Notes: generated from the sequence alone by a model not told the origin. A stretch of 63,456 nt of DNA from Lachnospiraceae bacterium UBA7060 (GCA_002493835.1 DLAA01000030.1:1-63456); one strand, 5' to 3'. Shown: positions 43,605 to 52,357, counted from the first letter of the stretch. A program made the numbers and translations.

Positions 43605-43934
43605 TTATTTAAGCCTTTTCATCAATTCTACTGCCTCCGACATGATCTGCGTATCTCCCCGGCGCACACCCTCTGTCACACAAGTTTGCATATGCTCCTC
43701 CAAAATCAAATATCCAAGGCTTTGCAATGCACTCTCCACCGCTGAGATTTGAATCAGGATATCTCCGCAATAGCGATTGTCCTCAATCATGCCCTGGATC
43801 CCGCCGAGCTGCCCAATCATCCGGTTGATACGGCTCTGCAGACTTTTCTGCTCCTGCTCACTGCGAGGCGTATTCTTATGCCGGCAGCAGGCACATATAT
43901 CTTCTGTCTGTTTTTGTTCTTCCTGCATACTCAT
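43605..43934 (-). CDS. csoR: Copper-sensing transcriptional repressor CsoR
   Basis: A 109-residue helical protein of the CsoR/RcnR family. The Cu(I) ligands are present in the order Cys-His-Cys: C56 in NRYCGDIL, H81 and C85 in EEHMQTCV. The first 20 residues carry three extra cysteines (ICACCRHK), possibly another metal-binding arm. GGGGAGA precedes the ATG. It sits upstream of copA on the same strand, and a near-perfect CsoR operator lies in its promoter, so it represses the csoR-copA operon until copper binds. Confidence 0.93.
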   Translation of the reverse strand: MSMQEEQKQTEDICACCRHKNTPRSEQEQKSLQSRINRMIGQLGGIQGMIEDNRYCGDILIQISAVESALQSLGYLILEEHMQTCVTEGVRRGDTQIMSEAVELMKRLK

Positions 43935-44006
43935 TATACTATCTCCCCTTTCCTCTTTACCTATTCACTGTTCCTCATTTGAAATGGGCGTCCTAGCTCA
44001 TGCAAA

Positions 44007-44035
44007 ATTATATACCCCAATAGGGTATAAGTCAA
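44007..44035 (-). promoter_or_regulatory. csoR-copA promoter with CsoR operator in its spacer
   Basis: On the minus strand: TTGACT (44035-44030), a 17-base spacer and TATAAT (44012-44007). The spacer consists of TATACCCTATTGGGGTA, part of the CsoR-type palindrome TATACCC-N4-GGGTATA (44011-44029 on the plus strand). A bound repressor would lie between the -35 and -10 boxes. Confidence 0.9.
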
Positions 44036-44084
44036 TGAAAATATTTTATTATAACAACAATCACAATTATGGTGGAATATCAGC

Positions 44085-44117
44085 AAAAAACAGGGACGAT
44101 TCCTCGTCCCCGTTTTT
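44085..44117. terminator. Terminator of CUT1 sugar transporter operon
   Basis: A 7-base stem GGGACGA / TCGTCCC with TTCC loop (44093-44110), flanked by A6 on the left and T5 on the right, can terminate in both directions. It ends the leftward operon 46 bases after the permease stop and shields csoR. Confidence 0.8.
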
Positions 44118-44162
44118 AATCCCTCATATGTAAAATTCTTATGTACAACCTAATTGAAGCAA

Positions 44163-45047
44163 TCAGCCTTTCACTGCACCGGCAACCATACCCTTAATAA
44201 TCTGCTTGCTGAAAGCAAAGTAGAAAATTACGATGGGTGCCATGGTCATAAGCATAGCCGCCATGATCTTTGGATAATCCGAAGTAAACTGACCTGTAAA
44301 CTGTCTAAGTCCCAAAGGCACTGTGTACAGTGCTCTCTCCTTAATCAAGATCAACGCAAAAGAAAACTCGTTCCAACAGCTGAATACATTAATGATTGCA
44401 ACTGTCACAAGAATTGGCTTACATACCGGTAAAATAATCCCGAAAAGTGTCTTGGAGAACGTGGATCCATCGATGGCTGCCGCTTCTTCAAGTTCAATCG
44501 GAATACCTCTCACGAATCCCTCCACTAGGAAAATAGACATAGGGAGCGCAAAAGAGACATATGGCAGCAACAATGTATACCAATGATTGGAAAGCCCCAT
44601 CTTAGAAAAAATAATATAAATTGGAACCATCAAGGAATGAATTGGAATCAACATTCCCATCAAAAACATCACATATAAAGGTTTGTTCAGCGCAAAGTCA
44701 ATTCTTGACAGAATATAACCCACAATAAAAGCAATCAACACAATCAATATTACAGAAAGAATCGTAGTGCGCGCACTATTGATTACCGACTGCATCAAAC
44801 GATAGTCCTTATTCGACAAAATCTTTGTATAATTATCAAGCGTCGGTTCTTTCGGAAGGCCTACGATATCCGCATTAAACACTCTCTTCTCCTTCAGGGA
44901 GGAGTAGAGCATCCAGATCAGCGGAAAAATACAGGTCAATGAGAAAAACCAGAGCGCCGCATTAATAACAACGGTCAGCACACCTTTTTTAACTTTAGTG
45001 CCTGTCGAGTTATCTTCTACTTTTGTCATTGCCATTTCTTTTGCCAT
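44163..45047 (-). CDS. CUT1 sugar ABC transporter permease, MalG-type
   Basis: A 294-residue permease with six predicted membrane segments and the EAA loop LEEAAAIDGSTFSKTLFGIILPVCKP that docks the ATPase. An N-terminal tail of about 25 residues precedes the first segment. It is the third gene of a binding-protein/permease/permease operon with no ATPase. AGGAGGGG precedes the ATG. The sugar transported is not evident; multi-subunit CUT1 systems usually carry oligosaccharides or glycosides. Confidence 0.9.
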   Translation of the reverse strand: MAKEMAMTKVEDNSTGTKVKKGVLTVVINAALWFFSLTCIFPLIWMLYSSLKEKRVFNADIVGLPKEPTLDNYTKILSNKDYRLMQSVINSARTTILSVILIVLIAFIVGYILSRIDFALNKPLYVMFLMGMLIPIHSLMVPIYIIFSKMGLSNHWYTLLLPYVSFALPMSIFLVEGFVRGIPIELEEAAAIDGSTFSKTLFGIILPVCKPILVTVAIINVFSCWNEFSFALILIKERALYTVPLGLRQFTGQFTSDYPKIMAAMLMTMAPIVIFYFAFSKQIIKGMVAGAVKG

Positions 45048-45062
45048 AACAGTTCCCCTCCT

Positions 45063-46031
45063 TTACCCGTTTGCTTTACGGGCTTTGATTGCCTGTTTTC
45101 TTTCCTTCTCAATCTGCTTCAGATGCTTCTGTTCCTGACGATCATAACTGTCTGTCATAAAGTAATTCATAAGAAGCTGAGAGCCGCCAATCACAGCCAG
45201 CGCCAGTACAAAGATACCGACGGAAATACAGGAGCCATAACCAAGATTAGATTGTTCAAAGGAAACTTTATATCCATACATTGCCATAACCATGGAAGAA
45301 TAGCCGGGGCCGCCCGCCGTCATGACATAAATATTATCAAATGCTTTCATGTTACCCGCAACACAGAGGGTGATACATACAAGCAATGTATTCTTAATTA
45401 AAGGTAAAACTATGTAGCGCGCGCGCTGGATACCTGTCGCCCCATCGATCTCCGCAGACTCCAAAACTTCCGTGCTGATAGAAGACACTGCGGACAACAG
45501 AATAACCATATAATAACCGATAAACTGCCAGACCAGAGGAATGGATACCAAAAGCATTACCAGCTTTGGCTCATTAAGCCACACCTTTTGCTGATCTTCC
45601 CTGCCTATCACCTCCAAGAACCAGTTCAGCAGGCCCCTTCGGGAATCATAAATCATCTGCCAGATAAAACCGATGCAGACTGCTGAGATCGTACTCGGGA
45701 AAAAACCAAAGGTTCTGTGAATGCCCTGCAGCTTGGTCACTTTAGAATTAATTAGCAGTACAACAATAAACGCAAGGCCGATCTGACCAACAATACATAC
45801 TACTACTAGAAAAATATTGTGCCAGAAGGAACTCCAGAATACTTCATCGCCAAACAACTGTGCATAGTTAGCGACGCCATTGAAGGTCTTAACCGGACCG
45901 CCCTTCCAGTCAAAAAAACTGTAAAAAAGAGCCGCAACAAGCGGTGCAAAAACCGTGAACACATAGAGAGCCACGGGTACAGCCAGATACGCGGCCACCA
46001 CCCATTTTTTCGGTCTAATAGATTTCAGCAT
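45063..46031 (-). CDS. CUT1 sugar ABC transporter permease, MalF-type
   Basis: I place the start at the ATG at 46031 (MLKSIRPKKW), with GGGGGAC upstream; the ATG at 46046 has poor spacing. The 322-residue protein has six membrane segments and the EAA motif (LESAEIDGATGIQRARYIVLPLIKN). The C-terminus is a basic tail (KHLKQIEKERKQAIKARKANG). It pairs with the MalG-type permease 15 bases downstream to form the membrane channel of a binding-protein-dependent sugar importer. Confidence 0.9.
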   Translation of the reverse strand: MLKSIRPKKWVVAAYLAVPVALYVFTVFAPLVAALFYSFFDWKGGPVKTFNGVANYAQLFGDEVFWSSFWHNIFLVVVCIVGQIGLAFIVVLLINSKVTKLQGIHRTFGFFPSTISAVCIGFIWQMIYDSRRGLLNWFLEVIGREDQQKVWLNEPKLVMLLVSIPLVWQFIGYYMVILLSAVSSISTEVLESAEIDGATGIQRARYIVLPLIKNTLLVCITLCVAGNMKAFDNIYVMTAGGPGYSSMVMAMYGYKVSFEQSNLGYGSCISVGIFVLALAVIGGSQLLMNYFMTDSYDRQEQKHLKQIEKERKQAIKARKANG

Positions 46032-46046
46032 AGAATCGTCCCCCAT

Positions 46047-46344
46047 TTCCTTTTCATGCTCATATTAATACCTACCAGAGACATACCTCAAAAGCGAAAC
46101 GAAGACGTTTGCTGCCGCTTCGCTCAACTGCGGGCTTCCATACACGAACAAAACCCGCCGACAAATTTCAGGCAAAGCTCCGCCCGGGAAAATTCCCCAG
46201 GCGGCATTACCTTCATATTAAAATAACCTTCTCTACTTCAAATTAGGTCATTTATGCCGAACCCGCGTTAGCGGGATCTTATGCTGTCATTCAAACACAT
46301 ATTAACGGTACACGAAATCTGACATAATCTTAATCAATGATCGA
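46047..46344. other. Intergenic region between binding protein and permeases
   Basis: 298 bases without a gene. Two hairpins are visible: CGCC-C-GGGAA / TTCCC-CA-GGCG (46181-46203) and CCCGC-GTTA-GCGGG (46262-46275). Neither is followed by a good T-run on the minus strand. Such structures after a binding-protein gene commonly stabilise its mRNA or attenuate read-through, giving more binding protein than permease (inference). Confidence 0.5.
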
Positions 46345-47796
46345 TTATTTGCCAAGATACGTATTATATGCAGCCTGTGTATCAGCCGCTACAGTAGCGG
46401 GATCTTTATCCCCGTTCACCATCTCCTGCATCTCGGTATTCAAAACGGACCAAACAGAACCGTCTACATAAGAGTCATAAATCTCACAGCCCTTATTATC
46501 CACATAGGAGAAATTGTAGAAATCCTGTGTGTACTGATCAAATGCGGACAGATCCACATCGGAGCCGCAGAAACCAGCCAATGCATAGTTTGCGCCTACG
46601 TACTCAGAGAAAGCAGGGCCGGTCAAATACTGACAAAGGTCGATACAAGCTGCAAGCTTATCAGGATCGGAAGCCACCTTCGCGCTGATTGCCATACCAT
46701 ACCCAAGACCAATGTTCTGGAACTTATCATATTTGGTAGCGTCTGCTGCCTGAGGAAGAACTGCAAACTTGGTTGTATCTTTCTTCGGATCGCCTTCCAA
46801 AGTAGCCTGGATGTAAGAAGCATCCCAGTTACCGCCGATGAATGCTGCAGCGTCACCGGAGATGTAGTACTCACGAGCATCCTCATTGGATACTGCATTG
46901 AAGTCCTTATTGAAAATATTTGTGTCGTGGAACAGTCTCTGTGTCTCTGTCAGAGCAGCTACGAAGTTAGGATCCTCGAAGTTTCCATTCCCAGCGATAA
47001 CATCAGAGAACCACTCCGTACCTGTATACTGATAACCAAGGCAGGATACAAAACAGGAATTCATCTGCCACTGACCGGAGTTACCAAACGCGATCGTATC
47101 GATACCCTGACCACTGAAGTATTCAGCAGCCTTCTCTACATCAGCCCAGGTAGTAGGGAAGGAACTAAACCCTGCCTCCTCCCACATAGCAGAATCATAA
47201 ATTACTACGGTACAAGTACCACCTGTCAAAGCGGGGAATGCATAGTATTTGCCGCCTGCTGTGAAAGGCACCAGATAATCCATATTGTACTGGCTTGCAT
47301 AAGGTGAATTTGTGATCGAATCTGTTAAGTCATATACAAGACCCTGATTTGCCCAGCTGATGGTATTCATGCCCTGGAGCAGGAACACATCCGGAAGATC
47401 GTCAGCTGCTGCACGTGTAGCGATCTGTGTCTTGTAATCATCATTTGCAAGCACTTCCTCATCCAGAGTGATGCTGCCATGATCGTTCTGCCAGTTTGCA
47501 AGGCAAGTTCTAAACCCGTCGGAACCACCGTTGCCCTCAGACTCCTCAGATGTGGAGAAATGCATAATGGAAATATTTCCGCTGTAAGCCAGGTCACCGC
47601 CTGCAGCCGCTGTGTCATCTGCCGCAGGTGCTTCCTCAGCTGCAGGTGCCTCCTCAGCTGCCGGTGCTTCCTCCGCCGCGGGTGCTTCCTCAGCTGCAGG
47701 TGCCTCTGCCACAGGTGCAGGATCGCTGCCGCCGCAGCCTGCAAGAGCAGCTACCATAGATGTTGTCAATAAAATGCTCACTACTTTCTTTTTCAC
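46345..47796 (-). CDS. CUT1 sugar-binding lipoprotein
   Basis: A 483-residue solute-binding protein with a lipoprotein signal (MKKKVVSILLTTSMVAALAGC, lipobox ALAGC, lipidated C21). A linker with five near-identical EAPAAE units (about residues 29-56) connects it to the binding domain. The mature domain has the typical family 1 pattern (LPDVFLLQGMNTISWANQGLVYDLTD, FPTTWADVEKAAEYF, GDAAAFIGGNWDASYI). It starts with GTG, ten bases after AGGAGG; a closer ATG is out of frame and gives only Met-Lys-Lys-stop. The sugar is unknown. Confidence 0.9.
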   Translation of the reverse strand: MKKKVVSILLTTSMVAALAGCGGSDPAPVAEAPAAEEAPAAEEAPAAEEAPAAEEAPAADDTAAAGGDLAYSGNISIMHFSTSEESEGNGGSDGFRTCLANWQNDHGSITLDEEVLANDDYKTQIATRAAADDLPDVFLLQGMNTISWANQGLVYDLTDSITNSPYASQYNMDYLVPFTAGGKYYAFPALTGGTCTVVIYDSAMWEEAGFSSFPTTWADVEKAAEYFSGQGIDTIAFGNSGQWQMNSCFVSCLGYQYTGTEWFSDVIAGNGNFEDPNFVAALTETQRLFHDTNIFNKDFNAVSNEDAREYYISGDAAAFIGGNWDASYIQATLEGDPKKDTTKFAVLPQAADATKYDKFQNIGLGYGMAISAKVASDPDKLAACIDLCQYLTGPAFSEYVGANYALAGFCGSDVDLSAFDQYTQDFYNFSYVDNKGCEIYDSYVDGSVWSVLNTEMQEMVNGDKDPATVAADTQAAYNTYLGK

Positions 47797-47858
47797 TTTT
47801 TCATTTCCTCCTTTAAAAATTAACTATAAAATAATAGTAACCCGAAACGCATATGTAA

Positions 47859-47871
47859 CTTAAACGTTTTC
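47859..47871. promoter_or_regulatory. LacI/CcpA-type operator, copy 1
   Basis: CTTAAACGTTTTC with palindromic core AAACGTTT. It lies just after the likely transcription start of the sugar transporter operon, so binding there would repress. The same 13 bases recur at 48002-48014. It fits a LacI-family site or a catabolite-repression cre site. Confidence 0.6.
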
Positions 47872-47879
47872 GTAATGTT

Positions 47880-47908
47880 AGTTTAGCACAGATTACCTAT
47901 ATTGACAA
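47880..47908 (-). promoter_or_regulatory. Promoter of sugar transporter operon
   Basis: On the minus strand TTGTCA (47908-47903), a 17-base spacer and TAAACT (47885-47880), about 85 bases before the binding-protein start codon. Confidence 0.65.
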
Positions 47909-48001
47909 CTGTTTTTTCATATTTTTTTAGACAACTTATATATATTTCCTCTCTATAATCCATAATGCAAACTATTCTATCCGAAAACTCGTCTGCTTTC
48001 C

Positions 48002-48014
48002 CTTAAACGTTTTC
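48002..48014. promoter_or_regulatory. LacI/CcpA-type operator, copy 2
   Basis: A second identical CTTAAACGTTTTC, 143 bases from the first and upstream of the promoter. Two sites flanking a promoter suit a looping LacI-family repressor. Confidence 0.55.
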
Positions 48015-48052
48015 TGATTGCTGCTGAGATATTTCCTCTGGGTGCCCGTGTG

Positions 48053-48080
48053 CAAAAAAAAGGACGGTACAAGACCGTCC
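48053..48080 (-). terminator. Terminator of diguanylate cyclase gene
   Basis: On the minus strand GGACGGT-CTTGT-ACCGTCC followed by T9, 20 bases after the stop at 48100. A textbook intrinsic terminator. Confidence 0.9.
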
Positions 48081-48099
48081 CTCAAGCCTCTATATTTTC

Positions 48100-49599
48100 C
48101 TATTCTTCTGAAGCAGATTTTTCTTTCTGCTCCGCGTTTGGTCTGTCCTTATAAAAAGCCAGCTGATTCTTCCCCCGCTTTTTTGCCTTATATAGTCCCT
48201 GGTCAGCGGCCTTATAAAGGGTTTCAAAGTCTTCACCCTCCTGAGGGAAAATGGCCACACCGATACTCGCCGTAGCCTTGTACTTCACATACTCCCCTGC
48301 TTGAAATCCCTTAAAAAAAGTCTCCACTTTTTGAGCTTCTTTCAAAATATCATGGTCATTGGAGATGTCCTTCAAAAACACCATGAACTCATCGCCGCCA
48401 ACACGTCCCACAACATCGCTCGCCCGAAAAATTGATCCGATTTGTTTTCCCAGGGTACGAAGCACCTCATCCCCGAATGCATGTCCCATCGTATCGTTGA
48501 TCTTCTTAAAATTATCTATATCAAAAAGAAACATCATAGACTGCGTGTCCGGGTTCTTTATCATATAATCTTTAATCTTACGCTCCGTGGCCAGCTTATT
48601 GCTCAAACCCGTCAGAAGATCTGTATCAGCTTTGTTCTCCAATTCCTTCTTTTTCTCATTGCTTCGAATTTTACCAACAATATTGAGAACCATGACAATA
48701 CAAAAAAATACGCCAATCACAATAAGCAGGGAGATCGCCATATTTCTGGCATCCTTGCTCAGATACCCCACCTGCCTGTCAGCATAAAAACCGCTGACAC
48801 CCAGCACTATATCCCAGCGGTTAATTTCCAGCGGCATAAAGGTCAATATATAGGACTGCTTTCCAGCCTGCACTAATAGATTCCCTCTGGAACCATTTTT
48901 AATGCGGCTTTGCAGCTCTTTTACTGTTTCCTGATCCGTCTCCTCATCCACAGCAGCAAAAAGGTTACCATCTTTAATGCATTCATTGGAAGCCAATCCG
49001 CTGACGCCAAGTACTCCGCCCTCCATATCCACAATGGCCAGAAAGCTGGTAGAATCATAGCCTGACTGTACAAGTATATCCGAAAAACGCTCCATGGGGT
49101 AAAACATCAAAAGATATCCCTGCACTGCGTTCTTCCCAACAGGCTTCACCACCACCGCCGCCTGATCTTTACTTGCATAGATATAAGGAAACGTTGTATC
49201 TAAAAGCTCTGCTGTTTGAAACCATTCCTCGATTCCCACATCTACATACGCACCCGTCTGGTCAAAGCCCTCACCGTCTACGTTCACATAGAGAACTTTT
49301 TCAATCTCCGCACAATCCGCCGCCACACAAAGAAGCTCTGCCGCACTGGTAATCTCCTGCATTCCCTGCTTCTCAAGCAAAGCACAGACAGGCTCACCGA
49401 TCTTACTTACGACTTCAAGCTCATGTAAAAAACTTTTTCCAAAACCCTCCACAGCAGATATCATGTTTTTCGATACAGAAAGCTCCGCCGACTTATTGCT
49501 CTTAGATGAAAAGCTGACCAGCATGACCACGACAACCACCATCATAATGCTTGTCGGGATAAACCACTGTAAAATACTTGACTTATTTTGACTATCCAT
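48100..49599 (-). CDS. Membrane-bound diguanylate cyclase (GGDEF) with extracytoplasmic sensor
   Basis: From the ATG at 49599 the product has 499 residues. A membrane segment (about 10-30), an extracytoplasmic Cache-like sensor region and a second membrane segment (about 285-305, NMAISLLIVIGVFFCIVMVLN) precede a complete GGDEF domain (DTDLLTGLSNK, FLFDIDNFKKINDTMGHAFGDEVL, GRVGGDEFMVFL). An inhibitory I-site, RASD, lies five residues before GGDEF, so feedback inhibition by c-di-GMP is likely. The start overlaps the YesL gene by eight bases, suggesting cotranscription. Confidence 0.9.
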   Translation of the reverse strand: MDSQNKSSILQWFIPTSIMMVVVVVMLVSFSSKSNKSAELSVSKNMISAVEGFGKSFLHELEVVSKIGEPVCALLEKQGMQEITSAAELLCVAADCAEIEKVLYVNVDGEGFDQTGAYVDVGIEEWFQTAELLDTTFPYIYASKDQAAVVVKPVGKNAVQGYLLMFYPMERFSDILVQSGYDSTSFLAIVDMEGGVLGVSGLASNECIKDGNLFAAVDEETDQETVKELQSRIKNGSRGNLLVQAGKQSYILTFMPLEINRWDIVLGVSGFYADRQVGYLSKDARNMAISLLIVIGVFFCIVMVLNIVGKIRSNEKKKELENKADTDLLTGLSNKLATERKIKDYMIKNPDTQSMMFLFDIDNFKKINDTMGHAFGDEVLRTLGKQIGSIFRASDVVGRVGGDEFMVFLKDISNDHDILKEAQKVETFFKGFQAGEYVKYKATASIGVAIFPQEGEDFETLYKAADQGLYKAKKRGKNQLAFYKDRPNAEQKEKSASEE

Positions 49600-50281
49600 T
49601 AATTTCCCGATTCTCCTCATCTGCATCCAATTTCAGCGAAAAATCCAGATCGGAGACTGCCTCTTCCGGCTCTGGCTCCAGTTTTTTAAAGATACCGCTA
49701 TATATAAATGCCGCTGCATATGCTGGCGCAGAAATACCAAATAGAAACACAAAAAGCAGCGCGTAGGTCGAAAAATATGCCACCACTACAGGCAAAACAT
49801 AGCACAGCATCATTAAAATCGTCCTAGGTAAATTGGCAAACGCTAAAATCATGGCATTCTTCAGCGTATTTTTCACTGAATTTTCAAATCTTGCCTGCAG
49901 TGGGAAAACATAAACCGCCATCATCAAAAGCAAAAAAGCCACAGCCACTACGGCAATCACCAGCGCCTTGGGAAATTCCAATCCCGAGTAATTAAAAATC
50001 AAAGAGTCTCCCACATAGACAGCTATAACCACAAGCATCATGAGCCATATCAGTGTCGCCTGCCTGAAGTTTGCCCGAAAAGACTTAAAGAAGCCCCGGA
50101 TCAGATATCCTTCCTCGCCACGCACTATCTTCAAAAGCACATAATGCATTGCTGTAAATGCTGCCCCGACTGTCACAATAGGAATACAGCAGATTACCAT
50201 TAAAATATTAAGAATCATCAAATCCCCCATACGATTTAAAAACCGCATGACAGGGCTATCCATATCAAAAAATTTCCCCAC
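49592..50281 (-). CDS. YesL-like membrane protein (DUF624)
   Basis: A 229-residue protein with about five membrane segments. The N-terminus (KFFDMDSPVMRFLNRMGDLMILNILMVICCIPIVTVGAAFTAMHYVLLKIVRGEEGYLIRGFFKSF, read in parts) matches the YesL/DUF624 family, generally found next to sugar ABC transporters and their regulators in Firmicutes. Its role is unknown. It overlaps the diguanylate cyclase gene that follows. Confidence 0.85.
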   Translation of the reverse strand: MGKFFDMDSPVMRFLNRMGDLMILNILMVICCIPIVTVGAAFTAMHYVLLKIVRGEEGYLIRGFFKSFRANFRQATLIWLMMLVVIAVYVGDSLIFNYSGLEFPKALVIAVVAVAFLLLMMAVYVFPLQARFENSVKNTLKNAMILAFANLPRTILMMLCYVLPVVVAYFSTYALLFVFLFGISAPAYAAAFIYSGIFKKLEPEPEEAVSDLDFSLKLDADEENREING

Positions 50282-50377
50282 GTCTGTTTACTCCATTAAT
50301 TACATTGTTTGTCTCAGTATATCGTAGATGAAAAATTAATTCCACAAATATTTTGTAAGTTAAAGAAATAAATTACA

Positions 50378-51634
50378 TTATATATTATATTTCTGACTCA
50401 CCTGCGCATACTGGGCATTAATTACCTGATACATTTTTAAAATTGCAGCCATCTCCCGCTTTATATGCTGCATAATCTCGTCGTAAGAATCCACAAGAAC
50501 GGAAACTGGCTGTATTTTAAAGCGCTTTCTTGCAACCTCTTCATTTAAGTAGGCCACCACCTGCTTCTTAGGCATGCTATCCCGGAAACTTCTCTTATTG
50601 ATCAGCGCACTGACCGCATCCCCCACCTGCAGAACACTCTGCTGTAGAGTGATGTCCCGATCACTCAGACGATGAGGATAACCGCTGCCGTCCCCTCTCT
50701 CATGGTGTGCAAGAGCGATACTTAATATCTCCGGATCCATCTTACCCTTTAATTTCTCCTCCGTGATGTCAACATGTGTTTGGATATGCTTGATTTCCTC
50801 CTGCTTTAGCTTCCTGGGTGCCGCAACCACATCCCTGGAAACACCAATCATTCCCAAATCATGCAGCAAAGCTGCGTAGTAAATCATTTCTTTCTCCTGC
50901 TCCGGCAAAAACAGTCTGGACGCGATCTCTCTGCAGATACAGATTGTGGTAACTGTGTCAAGCACCATTTCCTCCCGGAAAAAGCCCATACAGTAAATCA
51001 ACATCTCCACAAACTTCTTTTTATCTTCGTTATTAAAGATCATATAATCCGTGATTTCTTTTAACTCTTCCTTGTAATTTCCCTCCTTTATTTTCGACAG
51101 CATCCCGTACTTTGCGTCGCACTGGTAAAACCGATCCAGCCCCGCAGAGGAAAACTTCGTACCCGCCTGCTTCTGAAACATGCGCGAATCAAACTGTGAA
51201 CCCATGGTCATCGAATAAATATCCATCTTCTCGGCAATATTAATGTAAGCCGCCACTTCTTTATATTCGTAGTCAACTGTCTGCAGCTTCTCATAATCTC
51301 TACAGTGATACATAATCACCTTGGACAAATCCGGCACCGGGGACAGATATCGAAAAAACAGATAACCATAAATAGAGTGTGCCATGCTGTCTCTGGTTTC
51401 GTACTGCAGCATATCGTTCAATCTGGACTGCTCCGTCTTAAAGGCACCAATATCATGCATGGTAGCAATCATAACAATATCCGCCAGCTCGAATTCCTCA
51501 TACCGGCTCTCCTCGCGCAGCATCTTATAAACTATATAGGCTACCCGGGATCCATGCTCTATCAAAGCGGGATTAATCAGTTTCAGAACATCCCTCATCA
51601 ACAAGTAAATATCTTTGCTCTTAATATATTCCAT
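50378..51634 (-). CDS. HD-GYP-type c-di-GMP phosphodiesterase with duplicated HD domain
   Basis: A 418-residue cytosolic protein. The C-terminal half is an HD-GYP domain: HDLGMIGVSRDVV, a His in IQTHVDITEEKL, and HHERGDGSGYPHRL, the GYP signature. The N-terminal half is a second, diverged HD domain (HGSRVAYIVYKMLRE ... TMHDIGAFKTEQ) without GYP. HD-GYP enzymes hydrolyse c-di-GMP. With the diguanylate cyclase 0.8 kb downstream on the same strand it could form a local synthesis/degradation pair. The lysine usual in HDxGK is replaced by Met (HDLGM), so activity should not be assumed. Confidence 0.82.
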   Translation of the reverse strand: MEYIKSKDIYLLMRDVLKLINPALIEHGSRVAYIVYKMLREESRYEEFELADIVMIATMHDIGAFKTEQSRLNDMLQYETRDSMAHSIYGYLFFRYLSPVPDLSKVIMYHCRDYEKLQTVDYEYKEVAAYINIAEKMDIYSMTMGSQFDSRMFQKQAGTKFSSAGLDRFYQCDAKYGMLSKIKEGNYKEELKEITDYMIFNNEDKKKFVEMLIYCMGFFREEMVLDTVTTICICREIASRLFLPEQEKEMIYYAALLHDLGMIGVSRDVVAAPRKLKQEEIKHIQTHVDITEEKLKGKMDPEILSIALAHHERGDGSGYPHRLSDRDITLQQSVLQVGDAVSALINKRSFRDSMPKKQVVAYLNEEVARKRFKIQPVSVLVDSYDEIMQHIKREMAAILKMYQVINAQYAQVSQKYNI

Positions 51635-51658
51635 ACATTTCCCTCGTCTCCGCTTCTT

Positions 51659-52129
51659 TCAAAGCACAAATTCCATAGGTGTATAGATAATACCATCCTT
51701 TTTTTCCTCTGGCCCAAGATCTTGGAAACCAAGCCTGTGATAAAACCCCACTCCATAAGGGGAAGCGTTTACAATCACCCGGATAGTCCTGGTCTCTGTC
51801 AAAAGATAGTGAAACAAATGTTGCAGAAGCGCCCTTCCAATGCCCCGCCTATGGTATTTTTCATCTACAAACAGCAGGGATATATAAGCCGTACCGCGCA
51901 GAGTAAGCATTCCCACGATCTTTTTCCCGTCCAGAGCAACAAACATCTGATAGGAACCCATGACAAACATCCTGTAAAGCGTCGAATCCGTAATAAAATT
52001 CTCAAAATTCCTCACACCTTCCGGTGTGTAGACATCCGCCTCAAATTTCATAAAAGTCCGCCAAGCTAAGGACATGGCGTCCTCCCACTCGTTCCTATAT
52101 GCACTTCTGATCTGATACGGTCTTTCCAA
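51659..52129 (-). CDS. GNAT family N-acetyltransferase
   Basis: A 156-residue single-domain acetyltransferase. The acetyl-CoA site is visible as LLFVDEKYHRRGIGRALLQHLFHYL (RxxGxG type), followed by IRVIVNASPYGVGFYHRLGFQ. The substrate cannot be predicted. It lies just upstream of the HD-GYP gene on the same strand (25-base gap), so the two may be cotranscribed. Confidence 0.85.
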   Translation of the reverse strand: MERPYQIRSAYRNEWEDAMSLAWRTFMKFEADVYTPEGVRNFENFITDSTLYRMFVMGSYQMFVALDGKKIVGMLTLRGTAYISLLFVDEKYHRRGIGRALLQHLFHYLLTETRTIRVIVNASPYGVGFYHRLGFQDLGPEEKKDGIIYTPMEFVL

Positions 52130-52273
52130 CGCTGTCTGCAGCTCCTTTATTATTTCTTTATCATTTTATCGTACTTTTTCTAAAAATACAAGGCAGGCTC
52201 ACGTCTTAGCTATATTCCGTTTAAATTTTATTAATAAAATGGATGAATCTTGCATTCTCCTTAAATGTTTCAC

Positions 52274-52357
52274 GCTGTCGCAATTTCCCATAGAATAGCA
52301 AATCGAGCGCCCGCGCGCTCGATTTAGTTTTATGCTGTCGCAATTTCCTAAAGAATA
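52274..52357. repeat. Paired 24-base repeats flanking a strong hairpin
   Basis: GCTGTCGCAATTTCCCATAG-AATA (52274-52297) and GCTGTCGCAATTTCCTAAAG-AATA (52334-52357) are nearly identical direct repeats 60 bases apart. Between them is an 11-base perfect stem AAATCGAGCGC / GCGCTCGATTT (52300-52325) with a 4-base loop. A related motif lies at 38183-38201. The hairpin may terminate blaI transcription. Confidence 0.75.

Noticed and set aside
47620..47715. Plus-strand frames with Ala/Ser/Gly repeats opposite the lipoprotein gene
   Set aside because: They are antisense images of the EAPAAE linker repeats and lack ribosome sites.
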